64,000 nt of DNA, taken from positions 1 through 64,000 of the forward strand of contig JAPPGH010000045.1 of assembly GCA_026914155.1 (NCBI GenBank). Reading direction: 5' to 3'. Shown here one piece after another: positions 33,276-44,830 of this stretch (positions within the stretch are counted from its first letter, which is position 1; every line of letters starts with the position of its first letter). A model generated the notes under the pieces. It saw only the letters and a list, made by a program, of their open reading frames with translations. It did not search any database and was not told where the DNA came from. The DNA comes from Candidatus Palauibacter rhopaloidicola (lineage in GTDB: Bacteria > Gemmatimonadota > Gemmatimonadetes > Palauibacterales > Palauibacteraceae). A program made the position numbers and the translations under genes.

Positions 33276-33310
33276 CGCGGGGCAACCCGAGGGACCGAGG
33301 GGAGGAGACG

Positions 33311-34558
<1,248 letters not shown>

Positions 34559-34565
34559 CGGGCCC

Positions 34566-35183
34566 GTGCCGCCGGCTGACAGGGTCGCGCGCGTCGGGAC
34601 GGTCGAGTTCGTCGGCGCCGTCGGCGCGGCCGGCCAGAAGCCGCCGCGCGACCTCCCCCAGATCGCGATTGCCGGGCGCTCGAACGTCGGCAAGTCCTCG
34701 CTGCTCAACCGGCTCGTGGGGCGGAAGAGCCTCGCGCGAACCTCGAAGCAGCCCGGGCGCACGCGCGAGATCAACTTCTTCCTCGTCGACGACCGGTACA
34801 TGCTCGTCGACCTGCCGGGCTACGGGTTCGCGAAGGCGCCGAAGGCCGTGCGCGAGAAGTGGGGGCGGCTGATCGAGAGGTATCTGCGCCGGACTCCGAA
34901 ACTGCTCGGACTCGTGCTGCTCGTGGACGCGCGCCGCGGACTCACGGACGACGACGAGCGGATGATCGACTTCCTGGGGGCGACGCGGACGCCGACACTC
35001 TTCGCGCTCACGAAGACGGACAAGCTGAACCGGTCCGGGCGACGGCGGGCGACGGAGAAGCTGCGCGAGGCACTCGAACTCGAAGCGGATCAGCTGGTCG
35101 AGACGTCCGCGAGCACCGGCGCCGGGGTCGACACGCTGCGGGAGAGCATCGCCGCCCTCCTTGCGGAGGCGGAGACCGGCTAG
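34566..35183 (+). CDS. engB: Ribosome biogenesis GTP-binding protein EngB/YsxC
   Basis: This small essential GTPase acts in 50S subunit assembly. The 205 residues have G1 GRSNVGKSS, G2 at TSKQPGRTREINFF, G3 DLPGYGFA and G4 TKTDK. The start is GTG at 34566, seven bases after clpX, so it is part of the same operon. Confidence 0.95.
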   Translation: MPPADRVARVGTVEFVGAVGAAGQKPPRDLPQIAIAGRSNVGKSSLLNRLVGRKSLARTSKQPGRTREINFFLVDDRYMLVDLPGYGFAKAPKAVREKWGRLIERYLRRTPKLLGLVLLVDARRGLTDDDERMIDFLGATRTPTLFALTKTDKLNRSGRRRATEKLREALELEADQLVETSASTGAGVDTLRESIAALLAEAETG

Positions 35184-35264
35184 CGCGTCGACACTCGCCG
35201 GTCCGACCCGTCGTCCGAAGCACGGCGCACCTCGAGGCCACGGGGTGGGCGGAGAGGAGACGCG

Positions 35265-36461
35265 ATGAGAAGGCTCATCATCGGACTGCTCGGGCTCTTT
35301 CGACGCCTTTCGCTCGCGGCGCGGAAGCTGCGGGGCGGAACACCGGCGGACACGGCTGCGCAGCGCGTGGTCAGCGGAAAGGCCTGGGACGAATTCTGCG
35401 ACACGCTGAAGGCGGCGGGGGCCGCGTTGACCTTCCCCGGCGCGCCGCGCGACCCCTTCAACCAGGCGGAGGGATACCGGTATCTCAGCCGCCTGGCCCG
35501 CGGGGGGCTCATGGCCTTCGTGGAACACGCCGACCCCCGGGCGCCCGTGCTGCACCGCGTGGCCCACGAGACCGTGAAGCTGGGGAGCGACAACCCCGAC
35601 AACTACTACCAGACGGCCGCGATTCACGGCGACTTCGAGTACCGGATCTCCGGGCGACGCAACACCGTGACGTACCTCGGCTTCGGGACGCAGGCCGGCC
35701 ACTACGGGCAGAGCGGAGGCCTGCCCCCGACGGGCTACATCGAGGCCGGCGAGATCGAGATCGGCGAGGATGGGACCTTCGATCTCGTCGTCAGCCGCCG
35801 GCGCCACGACGGAAACTGGCTGCCGATGACGGCGGAGAGCCGCACGCTGATCGTGCGCCAGACCTTCCTCGACCGGGAGACGGAGGCGCCGGCCGAACTT
35901 CACATCGAGCGCATCGGGTGCGCCGAGGACGAGAAGCGGCCCCGCCCGCTCACGCCGGAGCAGATCGACGAGGGATTGAAGTCGGCAGGCACGCTGGTGG
36001 CCGGGGCGGCGATGCTGTTCGCGAACTGGGCGCGGGGTTTCCGGAAACACTCGAACACGCTGCCCATGTTCGATCCGGACGTGTCGCTCCAGGCGGGCGG
36101 CGACCCGAATATCGTCTACTACCACAGTCACTGGGCCGTGGCCGACGACGAAGCGCTCCTCATCGAGGCGATGCCGCCCGAGTGCGAGCACTGGAACTTC
36201 CAGTTGAACAACTACTGGATGGAGTCGCTGGACTACCGTTACCACACGATCCACACGAACAAGCACCTCGCGCACCACGAGGAGGACGGTTCCATACGCA
36301 TCGTCGTCTCCCACGAAGATCCCGGGCTCCCGAACTGGCTGGACACGGCGGGCCACGCGTCAGGGACGATGTGTTTTCGGTGGATACGGGCGAAGGAGCA
36401 CCCGCAGCCGCGAACGCGGCTCGTGAAGCTGTCGGAGCTGGGCGCGCTCCGCGAGGCTTAG
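35265..36461 (+). CDS. DUF1214-domain protein
   Basis: The protein has 398 residues. The first 25 form a hydrophobic/basic segment (RRLIIGLLGLF) that may be a signal or membrane-associated helix. The C-terminal part matches the DUF1214 pattern: HWNFQLNNYWMESLDYRYHT, then NKHLAHHEEDGSIRIVVSHED and GTMCFRWIRA. No enzymatic role is established. The ATG at 35265 has GGAGAGGAG upstream. It is the first of a coupled set with a sulfotransferase, an SDR and an SRPBCC protein. DUF1214 proteins often sit beside such genes, so a role in lipid, sterol or polyketide modification is possible. Confidence 0.75.
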   Translation: MRRLIIGLLGLFRRLSLAARKLRGGTPADTAAQRVVSGKAWDEFCDTLKAAGAALTFPGAPRDPFNQAEGYRYLSRLARGGLMAFVEHADPRAPVLHRVAHETVKLGSDNPDNYYQTAAIHGDFEYRISGRRNTVTYLGFGTQAGHYGQSGGLPPTGYIEAGEIEIGEDGTFDLVVSRRRHDGNWLPMTAESRTLIVRQTFLDRETEAPAELHIERIGCAEDEKRPRPLTPEQIDEGLKSAGTLVAGAAMLFANWARGFRKHSNTLPMFDPDVSLQAGGDPNIVYYHSHWAVADDEALLIEAMPPECEHWNFQLNNYWMESLDYRYHTIHTNKHLAHHEEDGSIRIVVSHEDPGLPNWLDTAGHASGTMCFRWIRAKEHPQPRTRLVKLSELGALREA

Positions 36462-36481
36462 GCGAGGCGGACGGCGGCCCG

Positions 36482-37735
36482 GTGCGGACCTCGACGGAGT
36501 ACCGCAGGCCGTACCGCCCCCTGCCCGTGTCCCTCTTCAACCGGGTGGGGCGGGCGGCCCGGAGGTTCGGCTTCGATGGCGCCCTGGACGTCGGCCGCAT
36601 GATCGCCGCCGCACGGCGACGGACGGGACTCTCCGACTTCGGCGATGAGTGGTTCCTGGAGCCCCTCGAGGTGCTCGTCGAATCGATCAACGACGAGGCT
36701 CGACTGACACCGCTCGGCACGGCGATTCAGCGCTCACGGATCGTATCGGCGCTGGCGGTGCGGCTGCGCGCGGAACGGTTGCTGCGGGAGCACCCGGAGA
36801 TTCTCGACGTGGACCTGGGGCGAATCCTCCTCATCGCGGGACTGCAGCGCACCGCGACGACGACGCTGCACCGGTTGCTCGCGGCGGACCCGGGCACTCG
36901 CGCCCTGAGTGCATGGGAAGTCCTCAGCCCCGTACCTCTCGAGGGCGAGGGGAGGGGGCCTCCGCAGCGCCGCATGCGGCAGGCGAAACGGGCCGCGCGG
37001 GCGATCGGGTTCCTCGCGCCCGATTTCCGCGCCGTCCACCCCATGGCGTGGGACGCGCCGGAGGAGGATGTCCTGCTGCTCGATCTCTCGTTCATGAGCC
37101 AGGCGCCGGAAGCGGCGATGCACGTGCCGAGTTATTCGCGCTGGCTCGAAGCCCGGGACCACACGAAGTGCTACGCGTGCCTGCTCACGATGCTGAAGAT
37201 CCTGCACTGGCAGCGGCCGGGCGACCGCTGGGTGCTGAAGACGCCGCACCACATGGAACACCTCGACGCCATCCTCGATGTCTTCCCCGACGTGTGCGTC
37301 ATCCAGACGCATCGCGACCCGAAGAGGTCGGTACCGTCGTTCTGCAGCATGGTGGCGCACGGGCGCGGCATCTTCAGCGATCATGTGGATCCGGTGGAGA
37401 TCGGGGCGCACTGGATGAGGAAGATCCGCCGGATGATGGAGCGCTCCATGACCGTGCGGCGAGGCGCGGACGCAGGCGTGTTCATCGATGTATCGTTCTA
37501 CGACCTGATCGCGGACCCGCTCGGCGAGTTGCGCAGGATCTACGGGGCCGCGGGGATCGAGTTCACGGAGGAGGCCGCGGCCGCCGCAAGAGCCGTTTCC
37601 GAGCGAAGCGGGAAGGACAGCCTCGGGAGGCACGTCTACTCGCCGGCCAGCTTCGGCCTCGACGAGGAGACCATGGACGGACACTCCGCTGCCTACCGGC
37701 GCGAATACCGGATACCGGACGAGGTCGTCACGTGA
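36482..37735 (+). CDS. Sulfotransferase family protein (Sulfotransfer_3-like)
   Basis: The enzyme would move a sulfo group from PAPS to a small-molecule hydroxyl. The 417 residues show the 5'-phosphosulfate loop LLIAGLQRTATTTLHRLLA, and the 3'-phosphate motif QTHRDPKRSVPSFCSM; KILHWQRPGDRWVLKTPHHM is characteristic of the family. The start is GTG at 36482; upstream the frame overlaps the DUF1214 gene without sense. The stop overlaps the SDR start as GTGA. The acceptor is not known; lipid or sterol-like alcohols are guesses from context. Confidence 0.85.
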   Translation: MRTSTEYRRPYRPLPVSLFNRVGRAARRFGFDGALDVGRMIAAARRRTGLSDFGDEWFLEPLEVLVESINDEARLTPLGTAIQRSRIVSALAVRLRAERLLREHPEILDVDLGRILLIAGLQRTATTTLHRLLAADPGTRALSAWEVLSPVPLEGEGRGPPQRRMRQAKRAARAIGFLAPDFRAVHPMAWDAPEEDVLLLDLSFMSQAPEAAMHVPSYSRWLEARDHTKCYACLLTMLKILHWQRPGDRWVLKTPHHMEHLDAILDVFPDVCVIQTHRDPKRSVPSFCSMVAHGRGIFSDHVDPVEIGAHWMRKIRRMMERSMTVRRGADAGVFIDVSFYDLIADPLGELRRIYGAAGIEFTEEAAAAARAVSERSGKDSLGRHVYSPASFGLDEETMDGHSAAYRREYRIPDEVVT

Positions 37736-38754
37736 AATACAACCGGAAGCTGAGGGCATTTGCCAGCGGGGTCGTCGATCGTTTCTTCCAACGCCCCACG
37801 CTGAGCCCCGTTCCGGAGCGCGTCCGCCTCGACGGAAGGGTGTGTCTGATCACCGGGGCCAACCGGGGGCTCGGCAAAGCAGTGGCGATCGACCTGGCGA
37901 ACCGCGGCGCCGAAGTGCTCATGGCCTGCCGCGGCGGACATCCCGACGCGGGGGAGGACGTCAGGCGGCTCGCGGGTTCCGACACGGTCGACATGCTTCG
38001 CGTCGATCTCGCGGACCTCGACTCCGTGCACGCGCTCTGCGACCGGCTCAAGCGCAAGCGGCGCACAGTGGACGTCCTCGTCCTCAACGCCGGCGTGATG
38101 CCGGCGAAGGCACGGAGGTCGGCCCAGGGCTACGAGTTGATGTTCGCGGTCCATTTCCTGGCCAACCGCGTACTCATCGACCGACTCCTGGCGGACGGCG
38201 TCGTTCGGCCGGGCGGTCCCGGTGGAGAGACCCCCAGAATCGTCTTCATCGTGTCCGAGACGCATCGGGCCGCCGAGTCGATCAACTTCGGCAATTTCGG
38301 CGCCTTTACCGACTACGGCCTGAAGGACGGCCTGAAGTACTATGCGTTGAGCAAACTGCACCTGTGCACCTACGCGCAGGAACTGTCGCGCCGGCTGAAC
38401 CCGGAGGGAGAGGTCCGGATCGCCGTGAACTCGCTGTGCCCGGGGGCGGTCGACTCCGACCTGATGAGGGAGGCGCCGTGGTTTCTGAAGCCGCTGCTCC
38501 ACCCGGCGAAGCGCCTGCTCTTCGCGGCGCCCCGCAAGGCGGCGACGCCCGTGACCCATGCGTGCTGCGCGGAGGACATGGGTCGGCGCAGCGGGGTCTA
38601 TCTGCACCTGATGCGGGAGAAGGAGATGTCCGCGCCGGCCATGGACGCCGCCGCCGGAGCGCGCCTGTGGCGGGAGAGCGAGGCGCTCCTGGCGCGACAC
38701 CCGCGACCCGGAGAAGGAGGTCCGCGCGGGTCGGCCCAGGGTGAATCGGAGTGA
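37732..38754 (+). CDS. Short-chain dehydrogenase/reductase
   Basis: This NAD(P)-dependent oxidoreductase has 340 residues. It has the Rossmann motif TGANRGLG, NAGVMP, catalytic Ser in IVSETH and the YxxxK pair in YYALSKLHL. The closest general type is the retinol-dehydrogenase/protochlorophyllide-reductase-like SDRs, but substrate cannot be told. An N-terminal extension of about 35 residues precedes the fold. The start is GTG at 37732 overlapping the sulfotransferase stop, and its own stop overlaps the next gene as GTGA. Confidence 0.87.
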   Translation: MKYNRKLRAFASGVVDRFFQRPTLSPVPERVRLDGRVCLITGANRGLGKAVAIDLANRGAEVLMACRGGHPDAGEDVRRLAGSDTVDMLRVDLADLDSVHALCDRLKRKRRTVDVLVLNAGVMPAKARRSAQGYELMFAVHFLANRVLIDRLLADGVVRPGGPGGETPRIVFIVSETHRAAESINFGNFGAFTDYGLKDGLKYYALSKLHLCTYAQELSRRLNPEGEVRIAVNSLCPGAVDSDLMREAPWFLKPLLHPAKRLLFAAPRKAATPVTHACCAEDMGRRSGVYLHLMREKEMSAPAMDAAAGARLWRESEALLARHPRPGEGGPRGSAQGESE

Positions 38755-39230
38755 AACCGCAGCGGAGGGGCAGCGGCTTGTTCATCGCCCTGTTCAAGGG
38801 GCATGTGCGTTCGGAGCCCGTGGAAATCGACGCACCGATCGAACGGGCGTGGGACATCCTCACCGACTTCGAGCGCTACGGCGAATGGAACCCGTTCACG
38901 CCATCGGTCGCCACGGACTTCGAGATCGGCTCGCCGGTCGAACTGTACGTCCGGATGGGGCCCTGGCGACTGAAGCAGATCGAACGGATCGAGGGTGTCG
39001 AGCCGCCGCACCTCATCGCGTGGAGCACGACGATGGGCCACCGATTCCTGATTTCGGCCCTGCGGGAGCAGCGGCTGGAAGCCATCGGAGAGGGGCGCTG
39101 CCGCTACCGGACATCGGATGACTTCTCCGGCCTCCTCATCCCGCTCGTGATGCTGCTCTTCGGCGGATTCGTGCGCCGCGGGTTCAACGACGTCGCACGA
39201 GGGCTGAAAGCCCACGCGGAGGCCGGCTAG
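38751..39230 (+). CDS. SRPBCC-superfamily (START-like) protein
   Basis: The protein has 159 residues with the helix-grip fold of hydrophobic-ligand binding proteins: IDAPIERAWDILTDFERYGEWNPF at its start (conserved W), then the strand pattern up to the C-terminal helix with RRGFNDVARGLKAHAE. A hydrophobic segment (about 124-140) precedes the last helix. The start is GTG at 38751, overlapping the SDR stop. As the last gene of the cassette it may bind the compound that the SDR and sulfotransferase modify (inference). Its stop shares CTAG with the convergent regulator gene. Confidence 0.8.
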   Translation: MKPQRRGSGLFIALFKGHVRSEPVEIDAPIERAWDILTDFERYGEWNPFTPSVATDFEIGSPVELYVRMGPWRLKQIERIEGVEPPHLIAWSTTMGHRFLISALREQRLEAIGEGRCRYRTSDDFSGLLIPLVMLLFGGFVRRGFNDVARGLKAHAEAG

Positions 39231-40846
39231 TGTTCGATGCCGTACTTCCGGATCTTGCGGTAGATCGTGCGCTCTCCGATGCCGAGCGCCTCGGCCGCCC
39301 TGCGCCGGTTGCCCCGGGCCTGGCGGAGCACGGCGATGATCGCCTCGCGCTCGATCTCCTCCATCGTCATCCCGGGCCGGATCGCGATCACATCCCCGGC
39401 CTCCGCCTCGGGGCCGCCCTCGGTCGGTGAGGCGACGTCGGCCGGGGTCGCATCGATCGCGTCGACGGCGTCGGTGATGTCGATCTCGATCACGTCCTCG
39501 AGGTCGCCCGCCGGCCCGCTCCGGGCGGGGGCCGGAGGGAGTTGGCGCGCACCCGACCGGTAGGCCTCGAACTCCCGCTTGAGGTCATCGATGTCCACCT
39601 TCAGATCGACGAGGGTGCGGAGGACGAACGCGAGTTCCGGCGAACTCGGGATGGAGCCGGCGCCCGCGTCGACCGGAGGTGCGATGCGGGCGGGGGACGG
39701 CACGAGGCTCACACCCCCCGACCGGATCTCCGGCGGGATGTCCTCGGGACGTATGACGGAGCCGGGCGCGAGCACGACCATGGACTCGATCAGGTTGCGG
39801 AGTTCCCGGATGTTCCCCGGCCAATCGTAGTCGAGGAGGATCTGGAGCGCCTCGGGCGCGAGTCCGCGGAACTCCCGGTCGTGCTGGCGGCTGAACTCCG
39901 AGATGAAGCGGCGGATGAGGACGGGGATGTCGCGGCGCCGCTCGCGGAGCGGGGGGACGTGGACGTTGAGGACGTTGAGACGGTAGTACAGGTCGCGGCG
40001 GAACTCCCCCATCTCGACCGCCTGCCTGAGGTCGCGGTTCGTGGCGGCGACGACGCGCACGCTGACCTGGATCTCGTGGTCCCCACCTACCCTCATGAAG
40101 CGGCGGCTCTCGAGGACTCTCAGGAGCCGCGTCTGGGTGGGGAGCGGCATCTCCGCGATCTCGTCGAGGAGGAGCGTGCCGCCATCGGCGAGTTCGAACA
40201 TCCCGCGCCGCAGCGAGGTCGCTCCGGTGAAGGCGCCCTTCTCGTGCCCGAACAGTTCGGATTCGAGCAGCGACTCGGGGAGGGCGGCGCAGTTCACCGC
40301 GATAAAGGCCTTGGCGCGCCTCGGGGACAAGCGGTGAAAGGCCCGCGCCACGAGTTCCTTTCCGGTCCCGCTCTCGCCCGTGAGCAGGACGGTGCTCATC
40401 ACGGGGGCGATCATGTGCACCCGCTCGAGGATCTCGCGCACGGCCTCGGTGCGCCCGATGATCCCGGTCTTCCGCTGGAGGTCGTAGCGGTCGAGGTGCG
40501 TCTGCAGGACAACCCGCATCTCGTCGGGATCGACGGGAAGCGGCAGCGCCTCGTCGAGATCGAAGGACCGCGCAAGCTGCCGGCGCGCATCCGGGTGGGT
40601 CTCCACCGTGAGTCCGAGCACGGGAGGGCGCGGAATCTCCGCCTCGAACAGTCCGCGCATCGCGGCGGCGCGCGATTCGCCGGGAGGGCCCGTGAGGATG
40701 AGCGCGACCTCGGCCGCCCCGCCGAGCCGTCCCTCGAGTTCGCGCACGGACTCCACGAACTCCACTTCGTGTCCGTCGGCCTGCACGGCCTGGCGGACGG
40801 CGATGGCGGCCTCCACCGCGCGCCCGTCGACGAAGACGCGCGCCAT
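39227..40846 (-). CDS. Sigma-54-dependent transcriptional activator with degenerate receiver
   Basis: The 539 residues comprise a receiver-like N-terminal domain (about 1-120), an AAA+ core with Walker A GESGTGKE, the sigma-54 contact loop GAFTGA and [19 protein letters not shown], an acidic linker (about 400-490) and a C-terminal Fis-type helix-turn-helix ([20 protein letters not shown]). The receiver site reads [10 protein letters not shown] and lacks the phospho-acceptor Asp, so it is probably not controlled by a histidine kinase; none is nearby. No clear -24/-12 promoter was found at pilA. Start overlaps the upstream fusion gene's stop by one base (TGATG). Confidence 0.9.
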   Translation of the reverse strand: MARVFVDGRAVEAAIAVRQAVQADGHEVEFVESVRELEGRLGGAAEVALILTGPPGESRAAAMRGLFEAEIPRPPVLGLTVETHPDARRQLARSFDLDEALPLPVDPDEMRVVLQTHLDRYDLQRKTGIIGRTEAVREILERVHMIAPVMSTVLLTGESGTGKELVARAFHRLSPRRAKAFIAVNCAALPESLLESELFGHEKGAFTGATSLRRGMFELADGGTLLLDEIAEMPLPTQTRLLRVLESRRFMRVGGDHEIQVSVRVVAATNRDLRQAVEMGEFRRDLYYRLNVLNVHVPPLRERRRDIPVLIRRFISEFSRQHDREFRGLAPEALQILLDYDWPGNIRELRNLIESMVVLAPGSVIRPEDIPPEIRSGGVSLVPSPARIAPPVDAGAGSIPSSPELAFVLRTLVDLKVDIDDLKREFEAYRSGARQLPPAPARSGPAGDLEDVIEIDITDAVDAIDATPADVASPTEGGPEAEAGDVIAIRPGMTMEEIEREAIIAVLRQARGNRRRAAEALGIGERTIYRKIRKYGIEH

Positions 40847-42435
40847 CAGCCGCCCGGGGAGGCGTGCACGGTCTCGCCGCGCAGCAGATCGACCGCGTGG
40901 TCGATCACGGACTCGAGGGCGGCGAGGCCATCGGAGACGCCGCCCGGGCTCCCGGGCAGATTGATGACGAGCGTCTCACCGCGGATTCCCGCCAGCCCGC
41001 GGCCGAGCGCGGCGTACGGCGTGGACCCGGCGCCGGCGCGGCGCAGCATCTCGGCGATCCCCGGCGCGTGGCGCTCGAGGACGGTGCGCGTCGCCTCGGG
41101 CGTCACGTCGCGGGCCGCAAGCCCGATGCCGCCGGTGGTAAGGACGACATCGACCCCCCGTACATCGCACCAGTGCAGGAGATGGGAGGCAATCGCGTCT
41201 CTGTCGCGGGGCACGACATCCGCGCCGGACAGCGAGTAGGCACGCCCCCGAATCCACTTCCTGATGAGGTCTCCGGAGCCGTCTTCCCGCTCGCCGGCGT
41301 GCACGGCATCGGAGATGGTCATGACGGCGATCCGCGGCGCGATCCGGTGCAGCGAGCCGCGCGGATAGAAGGGCGGGCGCACGACCTCGGCCGCGATCGC
41401 CTTCCCCCGGATCATGATTTCGACCGCGTCCCCGAACCCGGCGGCCACCGGCAGGTAAGCGGTCGCGATCCCGTGCCCCATGGAAGGACTCACGGTGCCG
41501 CTGCGGACGACGGCGACGGCCTCCCCCTCGAACCGGACGTCGTAGCCCGGCCGCGGGAAGCCCCGCTCAAGCAATCTCAGGAAGCGCAGCTTGCGGGTGA
41601 GGCCGGCGGCACGCTGCGCGGCGAGGGCCTCCGCGCCCACGAAGTCGCCCTTGCCGTGCTTCACGAGCCATCCGAGCCCGGCCTCGAGCGCGGTCGTCTC
41701 GTCGTCCACGTCGTTGCCGTAGAGCGCGTAGCCCATCTCGAGCCGCAGAGAGTCGCGGGCTCCCAGGCCCGTGGGGACGGCGCCGGCCTGGACGAGCGCC
41801 CGCCACGTCGGCACCGCGCACGCATTCGGCATGTAGAGTTCGAAACCGATCTCCCCCGTGTATCCGGTCCGGCTGATGACGCACGGCGCGCCCGCAACGT
41901 CCCCGTGCACGAAGCGGTAGTACCCGATCTCCGCCAGCGGCTGGTCGGTCAGCGGCGCCAGGGTCACCTCCGCCAACGGACCCTGGAGGGCGAGGAGGGC
42001 GACCTGATCGCTCTCGTCCGTCATCTCCACGTCGAAGTCCCGCGCGAGCCCGCTCAGGTGGGCCCAGTCCTTGGCCATGTTGGCCGCGTTCACGACGAGC
42101 CGGTAATCCGCCTCGCCCATGCAGTAGACGATGAGGTCGTCGATGACGCCGCCGGTCTCGTGGCACATCGCGCTGTACTGGGCGTCTCCCGGCTCCAGGC
42201 GCGAGGGGTCGTTCGTGGTCGCGTAGGCCACGAACGCCCGCGCGTCTCCTCCGCGGACGCGGAACTCTCCCATGTGGGAGACGTCGAACAGGCCCGCCTT
42301 CTCGCGCACGGCATGGTGTTCGGCCCGGATGCCGGTCGGATACTGGACGGGCATCGCGTAGCCGGCGAAGGGGACGATCTTCCCGCCCAGCCGGACGTGT
42401 TCTTCGAACAGCGGAGTTTCTTTCAGGTCCTTCAC
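40846..42435 (-). CDS. gcvT: Fusion of glycine cleavage T protein and MogA/MoaB-type molybdopterin protein
   Basis: One uninterrupted frame of 529 residues. Residues about 1-368 are GcvT (aminomethyltransferase): [25 protein letters not shown]-like [12 protein letters not shown], and ending PPFYPR, the usual GcvT terminus. Residues about 376-529 are a MogA/MoaB domain: [32 protein letters not shown] and [14 protein letters not shown]. No start codon lies at the domain junction except an ATG inside the first strand. GTG at 42435 overlaps the argF stop as GTGA. GcvT works in glycine decarboxylation; MogA adenylates molybdopterin. Confidence 0.9.
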   Translation of the reverse strand: MKDLKETPLFEEHVRLGGKIVPFAGYAMPVQYPTGIRAEHHAVREKAGLFDVSHMGEFRVRGGDARAFVAYATTNDPSRLEPGDAQYSAMCHETGGVIDDLIVYCMGEADYRLVVNAANMAKDWAHLSGLARDFDVEMTDESDQVALLALQGPLAEVTLAPLTDQPLAEIGYYRFVHGDVAGAPCVISRTGYTGEIGFELYMPNACAVPTWRALVQAGAVPTGLGARDSLRLEMGYALYGNDVDDETTALEAGLGWLVKHGKGDFVGAEALAAQRAAGLTRKLRFLRLLERGFPRPGYDVRFEGEAVAVVRSGTVSPSMGHGIATAYLPVAAGFGDAVEIMIRGKAIAAEVVRPPFYPRGSLHRIAPRIAVMTISDAVHAGEREDGSGDLIRKWIRGRAYSLSGADVVPRDRDAIASHLLHWCDVRGVDVVLTTGGIGLAARDVTPEATRTVLERHAPGIAEMLRRAGAGSTPYAALGRGLAGIRGETLVINLPGSPGGVSDGLAALESVIDHAVDLLRGETVHASPGG

Positions 42436-43349
42436 GAGGCCGCTCCCATGAGCATGGTGAGGATCGCCTTCTGCGAGTGGAGCCGGTTCTCCGCCTCGTC
42501 CCACACGCGCGACGCGGGCCCGTCGATGACTTCGGCGGCCACTTCCTCGCCGCGGTGCGCCGGCAGGCAGTGGAGGAAGATCGCATCGGCGGCGGCGCGG
42601 GCCATGATCTCCGCGCCCACATGGTATCCCTCGAAGGCGCGCGCGCGTTCCGCGGCCTCCTCCTCCTGTCCCATCGAGGCCCACACGTCCGTCGTCACGA
42701 CGTGCGCTCCCTCGGCAGCCTCCGCGGGTGCCCGGAAGAGATCCACCCGCGTCGCGCGCCCCGCGGCGGCGAGGATTGCGGGGTCCGGATCGTAGCCCTC
42801 CGGGCAAGCGAGACGAAGCCGGAAGCCGAGTTTCGCGGCCGCGTTCAACCACGAGTTCGCGACGTTGTTGCCATCGCCGATCCAGGCGACGGTCCGTCCC
42901 GACAGGTCGGGCCCGAACTCGGCGCGCGCGGTCAGCAGATCCGCCATGATCTGGCAGGGGTGGAGCAGGTCCGTGAGCCCGTTGATGACGGGAATCGAAC
43001 CGTGCTCGGCCAGCGCCTCGACGTCGGCCTGCGCGAACGTCCGGATCATGATCCCGTGCACGTAGCGCGACAGGACCCGGGCCGTATCGGCGAGCGGTTC
43101 CCCGCGCCCGATCTGGATGTCGCGCGCGGAGAGGAAGAGCGCCTGCCCGCCCAGTTGATGCGTCCCCACCTGGAAGGACACGCGGGTGCGGGTCGAACTC
43201 TTGGTGAAGATCATGGCGAGCGTCTTCCCGGCGAGGGGACGGCCCGCCGCGTCGGGGTCGGCCTTGAGGCGATCCGCGAGATCGAGCGCCTCGCGCAGCC
43301 GCTCGGGCGACCAGTCGGCGATCGAGAGAAAGTGTCGGGTCCGGTCCAT
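42432..43349 (-). CDS. argF: Ornithine carbamoyltransferase
   Basis: The enzyme makes citrulline from ornithine and carbamoyl phosphate in arginine synthesis. The 305 residues have the carbamoyl phosphate motif [30 protein letters not shown], and the ornithine-specific [11 protein letters not shown], which separates it from aspartate carbamoyltransferase. The ATG at 43349 was chosen by protein length; GAGGA lies 12 bases upstream. It follows hslU by 26 bp. The upstream frame is open but out of phase with hslU. Confidence 0.95.
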   Translation of the reverse strand: MDRTRHFLSIADWSPERLREALDLADRLKADPDAAGRPLAGKTLAMIFTKSSTRTRVSFQVGTHQLGGQALFLSARDIQIGRGEPLADTARVLSRYVHGIMIRTFAQADVEALAEHGSIPVINGLTDLLHPCQIMADLLTARAEFGPDLSGRTVAWIGDGNNVANSWLNAAAKLGFRLRLACPEGYDPDPAILAAAGRATRVDLFRAPAEAAEGAHVVTTDVWASMGQEEEAAERARAFEGYHVGAEIMARAAADAIFLHCLPAHRGEEVAAEVIDGPASRVWDEAENRLHSQKAILTMLMGAAS

Positions 43350-43375
43350 GGCTTCGTGAGTCCTCGGGTCTCCGC

Positions 43376-44830
43376 TTACAGGATATACCGTCGCAGATCT
43401 TCGTCGTCCGCGATTCGCGACAGACGATCCCGCACGAAGTCCGCGTCGACGGTGATCGTCTCGTTCGCCCGCGCCTCCGGCAGATCGAAGAGGATCTTCT
43501 CCAGGAGCGTGCTGAGCACCGTGTGGAGGCGCCGGGCGCCGATGTTCTCCGTCCTTTCGTTCACATGGCTCGCGATGCGGGCGATTTCGCGGACCGCGCC
43601 TTCCTCGAATTCGAGCCGGACGGATTCGGTCTCCACGAGTGCCTGGTACTGCGCGAGGAGGGCGTAGCGAGGCTCCTGGAGGATGCGCGTGAACGCCTCC
43701 GCGTCCAGACTCTCGAGTTCCACGCGGATCGGGAACCGGCCCTGGAGTTCGGGGATCAGGTCCGAGGGCTTCGCGATGTGGAAGGCCCCGGCGGCGATGA
43801 ACAGGATGTGGTCGGTGCGGACCATCCCGTGCCGCGTCTGGACGGTGGACCCCTCGACGATGGGCAGGAGGTCGCGCTGCACACCCTCGCGCGACACGTC
43901 GGGGCCGGCGCCTCCGTGCTTTCCGGCGACCTTGTCGATCTCGTCGAGGAAGACGATCCCCATGCTCTCGGTCCGGCGGAGCGCCTGCTCCGCGACCTCC
44001 TCCATGTCGACCAGGTTCGCGAGTTCCTCGGAGCGCAGGATCCGGCGCGCGTCCGCTACCGAGACCCGGCGGCGGCGCGTTTTCTTCGGCAGAACCCCCT
44101 TGAGGACCTCCCCGACGTTGAAGTCCAGGCTCTCCATGCCGCCCCCCACATCCAGCATCGGGACCGCGCTCTCGCTGACCTCGACTTCGACCTCCCGCTC
44201 GTCGAGCATGCCGTCGCGCAGGAGTCCGCGGAGCTTCTCTCGCGTGCGCTGCTTGCGCTGCTCGGAGGGCTCGTCGGAGCGGGTTTCGGATGCCTGTCCC
44301 GCGAGCGACACGACGAACTGCCGCTGTTCGCCCCGGCCGGAACCGGCCGCGGGCTCGCCCTCCGCTACGGGAGGAAGAAGAAGATCCAGGAGGCGCTCCT
44401 CGACTCGTCGGTCGGCGATCTCTCCGTGACGGGCCTCCTGCTCCTCGCGAACGAGCTTGATCGCAATCTCGAGGAGATCCCGGATCATCGATTCCACATC
44501 GCGGCCGACGTAGCCCACTTCGGTGAACTTCGAGGCCTCGACCTTGATGAACGGAGCCCCCGCGAGCCGCGAGAGGCGGCGGGCGATCTCGGTCTTCCCC
44601 ACTCCGGTCGGGCCGATGAGGATGATGTTGTTGGGGAGGATCTCCTCGCGCATGCCCTCGTCGACGTTCTGTCGGCGCCAGCGGTTGCGGAGCGCGATCG
44701 CGACGGCCTTCTTCGCCTCGTCCTGTCCGATGATGTACTGGTCGAGGCCCTCGACGATCTGTCGCGGGGTGAGCGCCGCCGCGATGCCGGGGTCGCCGGG
44801 ATCCGGGGCGGGACTGATATCGGTCTTCAT
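43376..44830 (-). CDS. hslU: HslU, ATPase of the HslUV protease
   Basis: HslU unfolds substrates and feeds HslV. It has 484 residues, somewhat longer than the usual ~445 because the intermediate (I) domain is extended by an acidic/glutamine-rich stretch (about 170-215). The visible landmarks are [20 protein letters not shown], Walker [29 protein letters not shown], Walker [11 protein letters not shown], and the C-terminal DLRRYIL tail that docks into HslV. The ATG overlaps the hslV stop as ATGA. Confidence 0.97.
   Translation of the reverse strand: MKTDISPAPDPGDPGIAAALTPRQIVEGLDQYIIGQDEAKKAVAIALRNRWRRQNVDEGMREEILPNNIILIGPTGVGKTEIARRLSRLAGAPFIKVEASKFTEVGYVGRDVESMIRDLLEIAIKLVREEQEARHGEIADRRVEERLLDLLLPPVAEGEPAAGSGRGEQRQFVVSLAGQASETRSDEPSEQRKQRTREKLRGLLRDGMLDEREVEVEVSESAVPMLDVGGGMESLDFNVGEVLKGVLPKKTRRRRVSVADARRILRSEELANLVDMEEVAEQALRRTESMGIVFLDEIDKVAGKHGGAGPDVSREGVQRDLLPIVEGSTVQTRHGMVRTDHILFIAAGAFHIAKPSDLIPELQGRFPIRVELESLDAEAFTRILQEPRYALLAQYQALVETESVRLEFEEGAVREIARIASHVNERTENIGARRLHTVLSTLLEKILFDLPEARANETITVDADFVRDRLSRIADDEDLRRYIL

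Noticed and set aside
34859-37735. A 958-residue plus-strand frame
   Set aside because: Only the part from 36482 is a real protein (sulfotransferase); the earlier part overlaps engB and the DUF1214 gene out of phase.
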